Assembly (NCBI RefSeq): GCF_900112695.1
Contig: NZ_FOMT01000002.1
Span: forward strand, 812,479 to 876,478
Origin: Paenibacillus catalpae
GTDB taxonomy: Bacteria > Bacillota > Bacilli > Paenibacillales > Paenibacillaceae
Direction of reading: 5' to 3'
Length of the DNA stretch: 64,000 bases
Below, piece after piece: positions 16,153 through 25,856 of this stretch. Under the pieces are notes generated by a model. The model was not told the origin of the DNA. It saw only the letters and a list, made by a program, of their open reading frames with translations, and made no database searches. Both the position numbers and the translations under genes were made by a program. Numbering within the stretch: position 1 is the first letter of the stretch; every line of letters begins with the position of its first letter.

Positions 16153-17118
16153 ATGCGGTTTTCCAAAAAGCCAAACTCCGCGATTAAGCGGTTTATTATG
16201 ACCATTTTATTTCTGGCTGTAAGTGCTCTTCTGATGACCGCTTGCGGAGCCGGGCAAGACGACGGCGCTGCAGGCGGAGGTAAGCTTAAGGTTACAGCTA
16301 CAACCGGCATGATTGCTGACGTGGCGCAGGAGGTAGGCGGCGAAGATGTTGTTGTTACCGGCTTGATGGGGTCAGGAGTTGACCCTCATCTCTATAAGGC
16401 GTCGTATGGCGATGTGAAGAAGCTGGATCGGGCGGACATTATTTTATATAACGGGCTGCATCTGGAAGGGAAAATGGCGGAGATGTTCGAGAAGCTGGAG
16501 AAGCGTAAACCAACCGTTGCGATATCTTCGCGCATACCGGAGTCCGAATTGCGTTCATTCCCCGGCGGAGGGAGCCAGTCGCATGACCCGCATATCTGGT
16601 TTAATGTGAAAATGATGATTTCGGCAACAGAGGTTATTCGTGACTCCCTGATCGAGAAGGATCCGGAGCATGCCGACGTTTACTCGCAGCGCGCTGCTGC
16701 CTATATCGGGAAGCTGGAGGAGCTGGACCGTTATGCCCGCGAGCAGATCGCATCGATTCCCGAAGAAAGAAGGATACTGGTTACCGCACATGATGCCTTT
16801 GGTTATTTCGGTGATGAGTATGGGCTTGAGGTAACCGGTCTGCAGGGGATGAACACGATGTCCGAGTATGGCTCCAAAGATGTCAGCTCGTTGCGTGATT
16901 TCCTTGTTGAGAACAAGATAAAAGCGGTCTTTATCGAATCCAGCGTGCCGAAAAAAGCGATTGAATCGGTCATTGAAGGAGCACGTTCGATGGGGCATGA
17001 GGTGACGATCGGCGGCGAGCTGTTCTCCGATGCGATGGGCGAAGCCGGTACCGAGGAAGGAACCTATATCGGAATGGTTAGACATAATGTAGATACCGTT
17101 GTTCACGCGTTGAAATAA
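16153..17118 (+). CDS. mntA: Manganese (or zinc) ABC transporter, substrate-binding lipoprotein
   Basis: 321 aa, cluster A-I metal-binding protein. A signal peptide ends in the lipobox LMTAC. The metal ligands expected for the family are visible: His in 'DPHLYKA', His in 'DPHIWFNV', the 'AHDAFGYFG' region and the late acidic site. It captures the metal at the cell surface and hands it to the permease encoded downstream. Gene order (binding protein, ATPase, two permeases) and the MntR-like operator favour Mn over Zn. The start at 16153 follows GGGGGAAAGGG; the upstream extension would place hydrophilic residues before the signal peptide. Confidence 0.9.
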   Translation: MRFSKKPNSAIKRFIMTILFLAVSALLMTACGAGQDDGAAGGGKLKVTATTGMIADVAQEVGGEDVVVTGLMGSGVDPHLYKASYGDVKKLDRADIILYNGLHLEGKMAEMFEKLEKRKPTVAISSRIPESELRSFPGGGSQSHDPHIWFNVKMMISATEVIRDSLIEKDPEHADVYSQRAAAYIGKLEELDRYAREQIASIPEERRILVTAHDAFGYFGDEYGLEVTGLQGMNTMSEYGSKDVSSLRDFLVENKIKAVFIESSVPKKAIESVIEGARSMGHEVTIGGELFSDAMGEAGTEEGTYIGMVRHNVDTVVHALK

Positions 17119-17140
17119 CAAAAGAAAGGAAGTGTTGGTG

Positions 17141-17953
17141 ATGTCGAAAGCAAAGGTACAGTCTGCAGCATCTGTAATGGAGCGGGAGGGTGCTGCTCCT
17201 CCATTAACGATCAACGGGCTGAGCGCAGCCTACCAGAAGAAACCGGTACTACGCGGCGTCTCTTTCACCGTGACGGAAGGTGAGCTTATAGGAGTTATCG
17301 GTCCTAACGGCGCCGGCAAATCGACCATGATGAAGGCGGCTCTTGGCCTTATTCCGAGCCTTAGCGGCGATGTGCTGGTGTACGGCAAACCTTATAAGCA
17401 GCAGCGCAAGCTGGTCGGTTATGTACCGCAGCGTGAATCCGTCGATTGGGACTTTCCGACGAATGCGCTTGATGTGGTGATGATGGGCCGTTACGGACAT
17501 CTTGGCCTGTTCGGAAGACCAGGCGCGAAGGAACGCGCCATTGCGATGGAATGTCTGGCCAAGGTCGGAATGGCCGACTTTGCATCACGTCAGATCAGCC
17601 AGCTGTCCGGCGGACAGCAGCAGCGGGTATTTCTGGCGCGCGCGCTGGCACAGGATGCGAGCTTGTACTTCATGGATGAACCGTTCGCGGGTGTGGATGC
17701 CGCAACGGAGAAAGCCATTATTACCCTTCTTCAGGAGCTGAAGCAGCAAGGGAAGACGGTAATTGTCGTTCATCATGACCTTGCGACGGTGGAGGAATAT
17801 TTCGATTCCGTCCTGCTGCTGAACGTAGAACTAGTCGCTTACGGCAAGACAAAGGATGTATTTACACAAGAGTTGCTGCAGCATACTTATGGCGGCCGAT
17901 TGGCGTTTCTTGACCGGAACAGCCTGCTTAAGACGGACATCACGGAAGGGTGA
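17141..17953 (+). CDS. mntB: Manganese ABC transporter, ATP-binding protein
   Basis: 270 aa. It shows Walker A (GPNGAGKST), Q-loop (YVPQRESVDWDFP, typical of the metal ABC subgroup), signature LSGGQQQR and Walker B (LYFMDEP), followed by the H-loop in 'VVHHDLATV'. It drives metal uptake by ATP hydrolysis on the cytoplasmic side. The ATG at 17141 is 8 bases from AAGGAAG; in-frame GTG/TTG codons just upstream overlap the ribosome site. The gene lies 22 bases behind mntA and 10 bases before mntC. Confidence 0.92.
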   Translation: MSKAKVQSAASVMEREGAAPPLTINGLSAAYQKKPVLRGVSFTVTEGELIGVIGPNGAGKSTMMKAALGLIPSLSGDVLVYGKPYKQQRKLVGYVPQRESVDWDFPTNALDVVMMGRYGHLGLFGRPGAKERAIAMECLAKVGMADFASRQISQLSGGQQQRVFLARALAQDASLYFMDEPFAGVDAATEKAIITLLQELKQQGKTVIVVHHDLATVEEYFDSVLLLNVELVAYGKTKDVFTQELLQHTYGGRLAFLDRNSLLKTDITEG

Positions 17954-17963
17954 GTGAGCAGAT

Positions 17964-18923
17964 ATGAATACGCTATGGACGCTTCTCCAGGATCCGAACA
18001 TGCAGTGGATTCTGATCAGCTGCACCCTGCTTGGTCTCAGCAGCGGCATTATCGGCTGCTTCTCCTATTTGCGGAAGCAGAGCCTGATGGGCGATACGCT
18101 TGCACATGCGGCATTGCCCGGCATTTGCATTGCTTTTATGCTGACGGGTACGAAGTCTATTCTGTATTTCCTGATCGGTGCGGGTCTGGCAGGTGTGGCA
18201 GCGACCTTTGGTATCGGCTGGATTACGCGGCATTCCCGGATTAAGCATGACGCGGCGATGGGCATTGTTTTATCCTCCTTCTTTGGACTTGGCATTGTGC
18301 TGCTCACCCTTGTACAGCATGGGGGCTACGGCAATCAGGCGGGGCTTGATAAATTTCTGTTTGGCCAGGCGGCATCGATGGTTGGTTCCGACGTGCTCAC
18401 TCTGTCGATCGTCAGCCTGATTCTGGTTTCGGTCTGTTATTTCTTATTTAAGCAGTTCAAGCTGGTATCCTTTGATCCCGGCTTTGCCAAGGGGATCGGT
18501 TATCCGGTCGCTTTTTACGAGCAGCTTACCATGCTCCTCATGGTTGTTGCGGTTGTAGTAGGCATTCAGGCGGTTGGCGTTATACTCGTCGCTTCCCTGA
18601 TCATCACCCCGGCGGTATCCGCCCGGTACTGGACGGACCGGCTTGGCGTGATGGTAGTTGTATCCGGCATATTTGGTGCGATAAGTGGCGCAACAGGTGC
18701 AATAGCCAGCTCTACCGCGGCGAGTCTGCCAACAGGGCCGCTTACCGTACTTGCCGCAACCGCGTTGTTTGGACTTTCGCTGTTGCTTGGCTCCAAGCGG
18801 GGGATTATCGTGCGGAGGCTTGTGCGGCAACGAATGAAACGGTCGCTCGGATTCGGATATGAGGAGCAGGCAGCAACGGCATCCGTTCCGGATGAACGGG
18901 TAAACAAGGAGGCGGCATTATGA
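17964..18923 (+). CDS. mntC: Manganese ABC transporter, permease
   Basis: 319 aa, an ABC-3 family integral membrane protein with about nine helices. Family motifs include 'LMGDTLAHAALPGICIAF', near the N-terminus, and 'AVGVILVASLIITPAVSARYWTDRL'. A charged tail of about 35 residues follows the last helix. It forms the metal channel with MntD, powered by MntB. Its last codons overlap the next start by ATGA. Confidence 0.9.
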   Translation: MNTLWTLLQDPNMQWILISCTLLGLSSGIIGCFSYLRKQSLMGDTLAHAALPGICIAFMLTGTKSILYFLIGAGLAGVAATFGIGWITRHSRIKHDAAMGIVLSSFFGLGIVLLTLVQHGGYGNQAGLDKFLFGQAASMVGSDVLTLSIVSLILVSVCYFLFKQFKLVSFDPGFAKGIGYPVAFYEQLTMLLMVVAVVVGIQAVGVILVASLIITPAVSARYWTDRLGVMVVVSGIFGAISGATGAIASSTAASLPTGPLTVLAATALFGLSLLLGSKRGIIVRRLVRQRMKRSLGFGYEEQAATASVPDERVNKEAAL

Positions 18924-19792
18924 GCGACTTCTGGATTTTACTAACGGGCGTGCTCGTTGCGAGCTGCAGCGGCATACTTGGCACCTTCCTTGTTCTGCGC
19001 AAAATGGCGATGATCGGCGATGCAATCAGCCATTCCGTCATGCCGGGTATCGTTATTGCTTTTCTGCTGAGCGGTTCGCGGGATTCTCTTCTAATGATGG
19101 TTGCGGCGATGGCCTGCGGATTATTTGCCGTATTCCTCATACAGCTGTTTCAGAATAAAGGGGTGCAGGCCGATGCGTCGATCGGGGTTGTATTCACCGC
19201 ACTGTTCGCCATTGGCGTTCTCTTGGTCAGCCTGTTCGCCAGACAGGTGCATCTCGACCAGGATGCGATTCTGTACGGGGAAATCGCCTACGTCCACTGG
19301 AATACCTGGGTAGTGAACGGGATTGACCTCGGGCCAAAAGCGGTATGGCTGCTTGGCATAACTCTGATTATCATTGTAGCGGTCATCAGTCTGTTCTATA
19401 AGCAATTCAAGCTCTGCTCCTTTGATCCCGCGCTTGCTGCCGCCTGCGGCATTCCGGTTGCGCTGTTCCATTACCTTCTGATGGGCATGGTATCGATGGC
19501 AACGGTCAGTTCCTTCGAAAGCGTAGGAGCGATTCTGGTCGTCGGGATGCTGATCATTCCGGCTGCTACGGCATATCTGTTGACGGACCGGCTGAGCCGG
19601 ATGATTTTGCTCAGTGTAGGTGTGGGCATTCTAAGCGTGTTTGGCGGTTATGGTGCTGCCGTTGTGCTGGATGCTTCCATCGCCGGCTGTATCGTTTGCG
19701 CAGCAGCTGTACTGTTCGTGCTGGCCTTCCTGTTCTCGCCGTCTCATGGCATTGTCGCGAAGAAGCTTCGCCTCCGCAAGCTTGCGGCTTAA
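18920..19792 (+). CDS. mntD: Manganese ABC transporter, second permease
   Basis: 290 aa and clearly paralogous to the preceding permease: 'MIGDAISHSVMPGIVIAF' and 'SVGAILVVGMLIIPAATAYLLTDRL' occupy the same places. It is translationally coupled (ATGA) with AAGGAGG inside the upstream gene. Having two ABC-3 permeases is the pattern of B. subtilis mntCD, which supports the Mn assignment. A GC-rich hairpin ends the operon. Confidence 0.9.
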   Translation: MSDFWILLTGVLVASCSGILGTFLVLRKMAMIGDAISHSVMPGIVIAFLLSGSRDSLLMMVAAMACGLFAVFLIQLFQNKGVQADASIGVVFTALFAIGVLLVSLFARQVHLDQDAILYGEIAYVHWNTWVVNGIDLGPKAVWLLGITLIIIVAVISLFYKQFKLCSFDPALAAACGIPVALFHYLLMGMVSMATVSSFESVGAILVVGMLIIPAATAYLLTDRLSRMILLSVGVGILSVFGGYGAAVVLDASIAGCIVCAAAVLFVLAFLFSPSHGIVAKKLRLRKLAA

Positions 19793-19806
19793 TTAGCAAT
19801 ACGCTC

Positions 19807-19841
19807 AAGCCCGGCCCCTCTGTAACGGAGGGGCCGGGCTT
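19807..19841 (+). terminator. Terminator of the mnt operon
   Basis: A 14-bp perfect GC-rich stem (19807-19820 with 19828-19841) with loop TGTAACG. The T tract after it is weak (CATTCT). Confidence 0.7.
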
Positions 19842-20044
19842 CATTCTGCTTCTAATAACAGGTTGCCTGTTTAACCCATGACTTAAGGGATAGTTTTGCT
19901 TGAGACCGGCTCAGCACAAAGTTGAACCTTTCTTACACGTCCCAACGTTTAGTACAATAGGCGGCTTTTTAAACGGCTTCATTTGGAATCTTCCTAATCT
20001 GTGCTAAAATATTGCATAGTAGAAACAGGCAGGAGGATTTATCG

Positions 20045-20797
20045 ATGGGGAATTACAAATTAGTCGCACTGGACATGGACGGCACTTTGCTGAACGAGCA
20101 AAGCGAGATCAGCAAGGAGAATGCGGAATGGATCCAGCGGGCGCTTGATGCCGGTATAACGGTAAGCTTCTCGACCGGTCGCGGCTTCCGCGGGGCGCTT
20201 CCGTTTGCGGAGCAGCTGAAGCTGGAGACGCCAATGATTACGGTGAACGGCAGCGAGATTTGGCAGAAGCCGCACGTGCTGCATAAACGCACCTTGCTGA
20301 GCCCGGTATACATCAAGCAGCTGCATGAGCTGGCCCTAAGGCATGAAGGCACCTGGTTCTGGGCGTACTCGACGAATGGCATTTACAATCTGGAGAAATG
20401 GATCGATCCGTCGACGACGTATGAAGACCATCACTGGCTCAAGTTCGGTTACTACACGGAGGACGATGTTGTCCGGGGTCGTATCCTGCAGGAAGTAACG
20501 GAATGGGATGCGCTCGAGATTACGAACTCTTCGCCGCAGAATCTGGAGCTGAATGCCAAAGGCATCACGAAGGCCAGCGCGATCCGCGAATTATGCAGCA
20601 TGCTGGGTATTGAGATGTCGCAGGTGGTTGCTGCAGGAGACAGCTTGAATGATATTGCGGCGATCCGTGAAGCGGGACTTGGGGTAGCGATGGGCAATGC
20701 GCAGCAGGCGGTAAAGGATGCGGCAGATGTGGTGACGCTCACCAACAATGAGAACGGCGTCGCCGAAATCATCAAACAATATGTATTGAAAGGTTGA
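20045..20797 (+). CDS. Cof-type HAD-IIB phosphatase
   Basis: 250 aa. The nucleophile motif is DMDGTLL (Asp10, Asp12), followed by the Ser/Thr motif (FSTGR), a cap domain, the Lys (KASAIRELC) and the final acidic motif 'VAAGDSLNDIAAIREAGLGVAMGNA'. This is the complete HAD set with a type IIB cap. Substrates are usually sugar phosphates or cofactors such as PLP or FMN; not predictable here. The start at 20045 has an AGGAGG site; a longer frame to 20012 does not. Confidence 0.92.
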   Translation: MGNYKLVALDMDGTLLNEQSEISKENAEWIQRALDAGITVSFSTGRGFRGALPFAEQLKLETPMITVNGSEIWQKPHVLHKRTLLSPVYIKQLHELALRHEGTWFWAYSTNGIYNLEKWIDPSTTYEDHHWLKFGYYTEDDVVRGRILQEVTEWDALEITNSSPQNLELNAKGITKASAIRELCSMLGIEMSQVVAAGDSLNDIAAIREAGLGVAMGNAQQAVKDAADVVTLTNNENGVAEIIKQYVLKG

Positions 20798-20804
20798 TGC
20801 CTAA

Positions 20805-21290
20805 GTGGATATTTTAGGCTGGTCGCTGGTTGTCATTTTATTTGTAGTCGGGATGGCCGGGGCCATCTGGCCGATTCTGCCGGGAGTATTTGCGATATAC
20901 GGCGCATTCTTCGTGTACGGCTTCTTCTTCACGTTCGAACCGTTTGGCTGGGTATTCTGGACGGTGCAGACCTTGATTCTGGTCGTTCTGGTTATAGCCG
21001 ACCATGCGGTCAGCGCATGGGGGGTTCACCGGTTTGGCGGCTCCAAGGCGTCCATTATAGGCAGTACGATTGGACTTATACTTGGTCCATTCGTCATTCC
21101 TGCCTTTGGCCTGATTATTGGTCCGTTTGCCGGGGCTGTTATCGGCGAACTGGCTGTAGGCTCGAATATCGAGAAGTCGTTTAAAGTCGGCATCGGCTCA
21201 CTGGTTGGCTTATTAACCAGCGTCGTTGTCAAAATCATTCTTCAAGCAGCAATGATCGTGCTATTTATTATTTGGTTAATGTCCAATTAG
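20805..21290 (+). CDS. DUF456 membrane protein
   Basis: 161 aa, nearly all hydrophobic, with four to six helices and glycine-rich stretches ('GSTIGLILGPFVIPAFGLIIGPFAGAVIGEL'), which are the hallmark of the DUF456 family. Its function is not known. It starts with GTG 8 bases after the HAD stop, so the two are co-transcribed, with AAAGG as a modest ribosome site. It is followed by the ThuA gene after 14 bases. Confidence 0.85.
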   Translation: MDILGWSLVVILFVVGMAGAIWPILPGVFAIYGAFFVYGFFFTFEPFGWVFWTVQTLILVVLVIADHAVSAWGVHRFGGSKASIIGSTIGLILGPFVIPAFGLIIGPFAGAVIGELAVGSNIEKSFKVGIGSLVGLLTSVVVKIILQAAMIVLFIIWLMSN

Positions 21291-21304
21291 GGAGATGAAC
21301 AGGA

Positions 21305-22030
21305 ATGGTAAAAGTTACAGTATGGAATGAGTTTTTGCATGAGAAAGAGCATGAAGAGGTAAGAAACATTTATCCTGACGGCATACATAACGCGATTGCC
21401 GAAGGAATCCGCACATCTGAAATCGAGATTCAAACCGCAACCCTGGAAGAACCGGAGCACGGACTCACCGAGGAAAAGCTGAACAATACCGACGTTCTGA
21501 TCTGGTGGGGACATATGGGCCATGACCGCGTTGACGATGCAATCGTGGAGCGGGTGCATCAGCGCGTGATGGACGGCATGGGTCTTATTGTTTTGCACTC
21601 CGGCCATTTTTCGAAAATTTTCAAAAAGCTGATGGGCACCGGTTGTGATCTGAAATGGCGCGAAGCGGGCGAGAAGGAACGGATCTGGACCGTTAATCCG
21701 GCCCATCCGATTGCAGCGGGCATTCCGGAATACGTCACGATTGATCATGAAGAAATGTACGGCGAGCACTTCGACATTCCGGCTCCGGATGAGCTTGTAT
21801 TCGTCAGCTGGTTCGAAGGCGGAGAAGTGTTCCGCAGCGGCTGCACCTTCTTCCGCGGCCAAGGCAAAGTGTTCTACTTCCGTCCGGGGCATGAGACACA
21901 CCCGACCTATTACCACCCGCATGTCCTTCAGATCATCCGTAACGGCGTGAAGTGGGCTGCACCATCCGAAGCAGGCAAGCCTGTGCGCGGCAACCATCAG
22001 CCGCTCGAGCCGATTAAAGGCCAAGCTTAA
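21305..22030 (+). CDS. ThuA-like (trehalose utilisation-type) protein
   Basis: 241 aa, a class I glutamine amidotransferase-like fold. It contains '[13 protein letters not shown]' at the start, '[14 protein letters not shown]' and '[13 protein letters not shown]' in the middle, and '[15 protein letters not shown]' towards the end. These are typical ThuA-family blocks. ThuA proteins are linked to disaccharide metabolism in rhizobia, but no sugar genes lie nearby, so the substrate is open. GGGAGATGAACAGG precedes the ATG. Confidence 0.88.
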   Translation: MVKVTVWNEFLHEKEHEEVRNIYPDGIHNAIAEGIRTSEIEIQTATLEEPEHGLTEEKLNNTDVLIWWGHMGHDRVDDAIVERVHQRVMDGMGLIVLHSGHFSKIFKKLMGTGCDLKWREAGEKERIWTVNPAHPIAAGIPEYVTIDHEEMYGEHFDIPAPDELVFVSWFEGGEVFRSGCTFFRGQGKVFYFRPGHETHPTYYHPHVLQIIRNGVKWAAPSEAGKPVRGNHQPLEPIKGQA

Positions 22031-22069
22031 TTCTAATTGGGCCAGTAATTATAGAAAGAGTAGGACATC

Positions 22070-23713
22070 ATGAAAAAAGATTCTCTTATAAAAGGCACGC
22101 TAATTCTGGCGGCGGCCGCGCTGATTGCCCGGTTCCTCGGCATTTTCCAACGGGTGCCGCTTGACCACATCTTAACCGAAAACGGTGGTCTCTATTTTGC
22201 GGTAGCGAACAACGTGTACTTGACGCTTCTTGTGGTAGCTACAGGCGGGCTTCCAAGCGCGATCAGCAAAATGGTATCCGAACGGTACGCGCTCGGCCGG
22301 GAACATGAAGCAAAACGCGTCTATCAGGCAGCGTTGATGTTTGGTATCGTAACGGGCGTAATCCTCACGATCGCCCTGTACGCAGCGGCGCCGTATTACG
22401 CTATTCATATTGCCAAGACGCCCGGTGCGGAGGTGGCTATCCGCGCGGTTGCGCCAACTCTGCTTATCTTCCCGATTATCGCGATGATGAGGGGCTACTT
22501 CCAAGGCCGTCAGCTCATGATGGCAGGCGGTATGTCTCAAATTATCGAGCAGATTTTACGCGTAATCGTTGGTGTTGCACTCGCTTACTACGTCGTATCG
22601 ATCGTGGATTGGGGCGAAAAATGGGGCGCAGCCGCAGCGTCGTTTGGCAACGTTATTGGCGGAGTCGGCGCTTTGCTCGTCATGATCTATTATGGACGAA
22701 AGCTGCGCCGGGGCGACCTGGCGGAGCGCAAGGCAGTGGACATTGAGGCGGTTAAAGCCGCATCGAAAATTCCTTTCCGCTCGATTTACCGTGAGATTTT
22801 TACGATGTCTATCCCGATTGTTATTACAGCAATGACCGTGCAAATTATTTATACCTTTGATTCGTCCTTATTTGTCCGTTTGACGGAGACCTATTATGGC
22901 TATCATGAAGCGCTTCTGGTGCTGAGAGACCTCAGCTTCAAAGCACAGACGGTTGCGGGTATTCCGCCGATTCTCGCCATTGCGCTCAGCACCTCGATTA
23001 TTCCGGTCATATCGTCGGCTTATTCCTTGCGCAATATGGCCGAGGTGCAGCGCCAGACTGCTCTTGTCATGCGCATCGTGCTGTTTACCGGCGTGCCGGC
23101 AGCCCTTTGCCTTGCAGCAGCATCTTATTCCGTAACAGGCCTCATCTTTACTGGACCAAGAGGTTACGGAATTGTAGCTGCGCTCACAGCAGGGACGATC
23201 TTCCAGATTACGATGATGACAAGCAACTCGATTCTGTTCGGTTTAGGCAAGGCACGTATTCCGATGATGAATACTTTCGTCGGAATCGGGCTGAAAATTC
23301 TGTGCAGCTACGCCCTCGCTCCGATCTATGGCGTATATGGCGTTATTATGGCGACAAGTGTCTGCTTCGTCATTATGACATGGATGAATCTCGAAGCGAT
23401 CAGAAGAGAAGTGAAGTTTACGGTGCTGGGCAGCCGCTGGCCTTCCTATATCGTAACCATTGTTATATCGGTAGCCGCAGGCTGGGGGACTGAGGTGGGC
23501 ATTCGCCGCCTGACGGACAGCTGGCCGGACAAGCTGACGTATCTTATCTCTGCCATAGCAGCCGGCGCTGTGATCGGAGTCCTGTATCTTGTTCTGCTGG
23601 TTCTGCTTCGTGTCGTCACGATGGAGGATGCGAAGTCCTTCCCGGGTCCGCTGCGCAAGCTGTTTGTCCTGCTTCTGAAGGTGCTTGGACGTTCAAAGCC
23701 TCAGAAATCGTGA
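22070..23713 (+). CDS. MurJ/SpoVB-type polysaccharide flippase (MOP superfamily)
   Basis: 547 aa with about fourteen helices. The start 'LIKGTLILAAAALIARFLGIFQRVPL' is characteristic of the SpoVB/YtgP branch of MOP exporters, which flip lipid II or related lipid-linked precursors across the membrane. I cannot tell whether this copy is the vegetative MurJ (YtgP-like) or a sporulation SpoVB paralogue. It follows the ThuA gene by 39 bases; no terminator is seen between them. Confidence 0.88.
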   Translation: MKKDSLIKGTLILAAAALIARFLGIFQRVPLDHILTENGGLYFAVANNVYLTLLVVATGGLPSAISKMVSERYALGREHEAKRVYQAALMFGIVTGVILTIALYAAAPYYAIHIAKTPGAEVAIRAVAPTLLIFPIIAMMRGYFQGRQLMMAGGMSQIIEQILRVIVGVALAYYVVSIVDWGEKWGAAAASFGNVIGGVGALLVMIYYGRKLRRGDLAERKAVDIEAVKAASKIPFRSIYREIFTMSIPIVITAMTVQIIYTFDSSLFVRLTETYYGYHEALLVLRDLSFKAQTVAGIPPILAIALSTSIIPVISSAYSLRNMAEVQRQTALVMRIVLFTGVPAALCLAAASYSVTGLIFTGPRGYGIVAALTAGTIFQITMMTSNSILFGLGKARIPMMNTFVGIGLKILCSYALAPIYGVYGVIMATSVCFVIMTWMNLEAIRREVKFTVLGSRWPSYIVTIVISVAAGWGTEVGIRRLTDSWPDKLTYLISAIAAGAVIGVLYLVLLVLLRVVTMEDAKSFPGPLRKLFVLLLKVLGRSKPQKS

Positions 23714-23736
23714 TATAAATTCTTAATTTCCATACA

Positions 23737-23796
23737 TTTACAACCCCCCTGAACCTCAGTTACAATAGATAGGATTATAGGTCTATTAATCTATCT
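23737..23796 (+). promoter_or_regulatory. Promoter and adjoining imperfect dyad before the stalk-domain lipoprotein
   Basis: TTTACA (23737-23742), an 18-base spacer and TACAAT (23761-23766). Directly downstream an imperfect dyad AGATAGGATTA...TAATCTATCT (23767-23796) spans the likely transcription start. It could be an operator or leader hairpin. Confidence 0.4.
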
Positions 23797-23824
23797 ATTA
23801 CTGGCAGTGAAGGGAGATTTGCAA

Positions 23825-25402
23825 ATGAAGAGTATGAAAAGATTCAAGAGGGGGATCATTCTGATTTTGTCGCTTGCGCTGGTAATCGTGGCAGGCTGTC
23901 AAGCGATTCAGGGTGTAGACTTTAACACCGTGCTCAAAAACACGTTTAAAGTGACCTCCGCCGAAAGCAAGCAATCGGTAGAACTCAAGCTTCTTATGAA
24001 TGAAGAAGCCTATGAGGGAATGCCTGAAGAAGAAATCGCTCTTATGAAATTATTCTCGAGTTTGAAGATTCAGTTAGATAGCGTGAAAATTCAGGATGCA
24101 AGTCATGCTTCCTATGCGGGCAAGCTGATTGTCGGCGATAATGTAAGCATCGGCTTCTCGATCAAGCAGTCGGATACAACGGCGGTCATCGAAGTGGAAG
24201 GCGCTAAGCTTCCGATCGTGATTGACGTAACAGGCTCTGGTATTGGATCGATGCTGGGCACGGCTGAGCTTGATGCTGCGGCAGCAGACTCCGATGAAGA
24301 GGCCGTGACGGCGATTGGCAAAGAAATTATGGACAGCGCGACATCCTTCTTCATCGATAATCTGCCTAACCCGGATAAACTCTCGGTTAATGCGGTACAA
24401 GAACCCATTAACGGGGTGACCACCTCGCTGTTCCATGTGAAGGCTGAACTGAGCGGCACGGAAATTTGGGCTTGGGTGAAGAAATACGTAGATGTTCTTG
24501 CGAGCGACCGTGATGGGCTTGAATCGTTCGTGAAGCAGATCGTTGCGATTATGAACAGCCATCCGGAATTGTTTGAGGAAATGGGTGTAGATCCATTCGA
24601 ACAATCAGGTCTGGATATGCCGACAACCGAAGATATGATTAAAGAAATGACTGATGAGCTGGAAGCGTTGTTTGTGTCCCTGCAGGATGAGCTGAAAGCC
24701 ATGGAAGAAGAAGGCGGCGAAGATCTTAAGCATATCTTCAATAACGACTCTTCGATTAAAGCAGAGCTTTATGTAGACAGCAAAATGGATATCCGCAAGC
24801 AGGCAATCGACTTGACGCTTAAGCCTAGCGAGCAAGCTTTGTTCCCGCTCGACGGACTTTCGCTGCACGTGGAGAGTGAGATGTGGAACGTAAATGGCAA
24901 GGTAGAGGCAGATGTGCCCGTAGTTCCTGAGAAAGCTGTTTATTCACATGAACTTGATGCGATGCAAGGCTATCAATTCCTCCGTTTGTTTGACAAGCAG
25001 TCCGCAGCGTACGGTTTGCTCGACCAGCTTCAAATCGGCAAGCAAACAGTGGAGCTCCCGGTTGATTACTCCCGATATCCGGCAATTGTGACTCCTAAGT
25101 ATGTGACGATTGTTCCGCTTCGGACCGTTGCTGAACAGCTTGGAGCAACGGTTAAATATGATAAAAAGACCAAAAGTGTAACAGTCTATGATGAAGTGGC
25201 GAATACTACAATCGTCCTGAAGGAAGGCTCTGACCGTGTAACGGTCAACGGAAAAGCAAAGACATGGTCGTTTGTAACCAAATCCGTTGACGGCACGTTG
25301 TATGTAGCTGGCCGCGACTTCGCTAATGCGCTTGGCGCGAAAGTCCGTTGGGATGACAGCTGGGGCAGTGATGTGTTCGTCATTGAACGTGAAGTGCATT
25401 AA
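23825..25402 (+). CDS. Surface lipoprotein with C-terminal copper amine oxidase N-terminal (stalk) domain
   Basis: 525 aa. A lipobox (VAGC) ends the signal peptide at about residue 24. The central ~370 residues, rich in acidic and Ser residues, are not recognised. The last ~110 residues form a stalk domain of the copper amine oxidase N-terminal family ('TIVPLRTVAEQLGATVKYD', 'VNGKAKTWSFV', 'YVAGRDFANALGAKVRWDD'). This domain is very common on Paenibacillus surface proteins and is not an oxidase by itself. The start at 23825 follows GGGAG. The protein probably sits on the outer face of the membrane or wall; its function is unknown. Confidence 0.85.
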   Translation: MKSMKRFKRGIILILSLALVIVAGCQAIQGVDFNTVLKNTFKVTSAESKQSVELKLLMNEEAYEGMPEEEIALMKLFSSLKIQLDSVKIQDASHASYAGKLIVGDNVSIGFSIKQSDTTAVIEVEGAKLPIVIDVTGSGIGSMLGTAELDAAAADSDEEAVTAIGKEIMDSATSFFIDNLPNPDKLSVNAVQEPINGVTTSLFHVKAELSGTEIWAWVKKYVDVLASDRDGLESFVKQIVAIMNSHPELFEEMGVDPFEQSGLDMPTTEDMIKEMTDELEALFVSLQDELKAMEEEGGEDLKHIFNNDSSIKAELYVDSKMDIRKQAIDLTLKPSEQALFPLDGLSLHVESEMWNVNGKVEADVPVVPEKAVYSHELDAMQGYQFLRLFDKQSAAYGLLDQLQIGKQTVELPVDYSRYPAIVTPKYVTIVPLRTVAEQLGATVKYDKKTKSVTVYDEVANTTIVLKEGSDRVTVNGKAKTWSFVTKSVDGTLYVAGRDFANALGAKVRWDDSWGSDVFVIEREVH

Positions 25403-25432
25403 TCATTCCGTATAATGGGGAGGATGACAACC

Positions 25433-25780
25433 ATGAACAAACTAACAACAGACGCAGCCTTCCGGGAAGCCGTACAAGGCGATGGCATTACAGTTGCGGT
25501 ATTCAAAACAACCTGGTGCCCGGATTGCCACTACATCGATCCGTTTATGCCGGATGTCGAGCAGCAGTACAGCGGTAAAATCTCGTTCTACGAAATTGAC
25601 CGCGATGATCTGCCTGATCTTTGCTCCGAGCTGAACATTCTCGGTATTCCAAGCTTTATCGCGTTCCGAAATGGCAAGGAACTGATCCGGTTCGTCAGCA
25701 AGCTTCGCAAGACAAGGGACGAAATCGAACAGTTTCTGGACCGTGCGGTACAGGTTGCAGATGCTCTTCCAAACGGATAG
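25433..25780 (+). CDS. Thioredoxin-family protein
   Basis: 115 aa, cytoplasmic, a complete thioredoxin fold. The active site is WCPDC (Cys29 and Cys32), unlike the WCGPC of classical thioredoxin. The cis-proline is in 'LGIPSFIAF'. It probably acts as a thiol reductant or bacillithiol-linked oxidoreductase. The ATG at 25433 is supported by GGGGAGG 8 bases upstream. It follows the stalk lipoprotein closely and is ended by a strong terminator. Confidence 0.9.
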   Translation: MNKLTTDAAFREAVQGDGITVAVFKTTWCPDCHYIDPFMPDVEQQYSGKISFYEIDRDDLPDLCSELNILGIPSFIAFRNGKELIRFVSKLRKTRDEIEQFLDRAVQVADALPNG

Positions 25781-25795
25781 AAATCATTAAATTGT

Positions 25796-25833
25796 GCGGC
25801 TCATGGAGTTCATCCTGAGCCGCACTTTTTGTT
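25796..25833 (+). terminator. Terminator after the thioredoxin gene
   Basis: The stem GTGCGGCTCATGGA pairs with TCCTGAGCCGCAC (one bulge), loop GTTCA, followed by TTTTTG. Confidence 0.85.
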
Positions 25834-25856
25834 CAAACGCATCATTGCCACGGAAC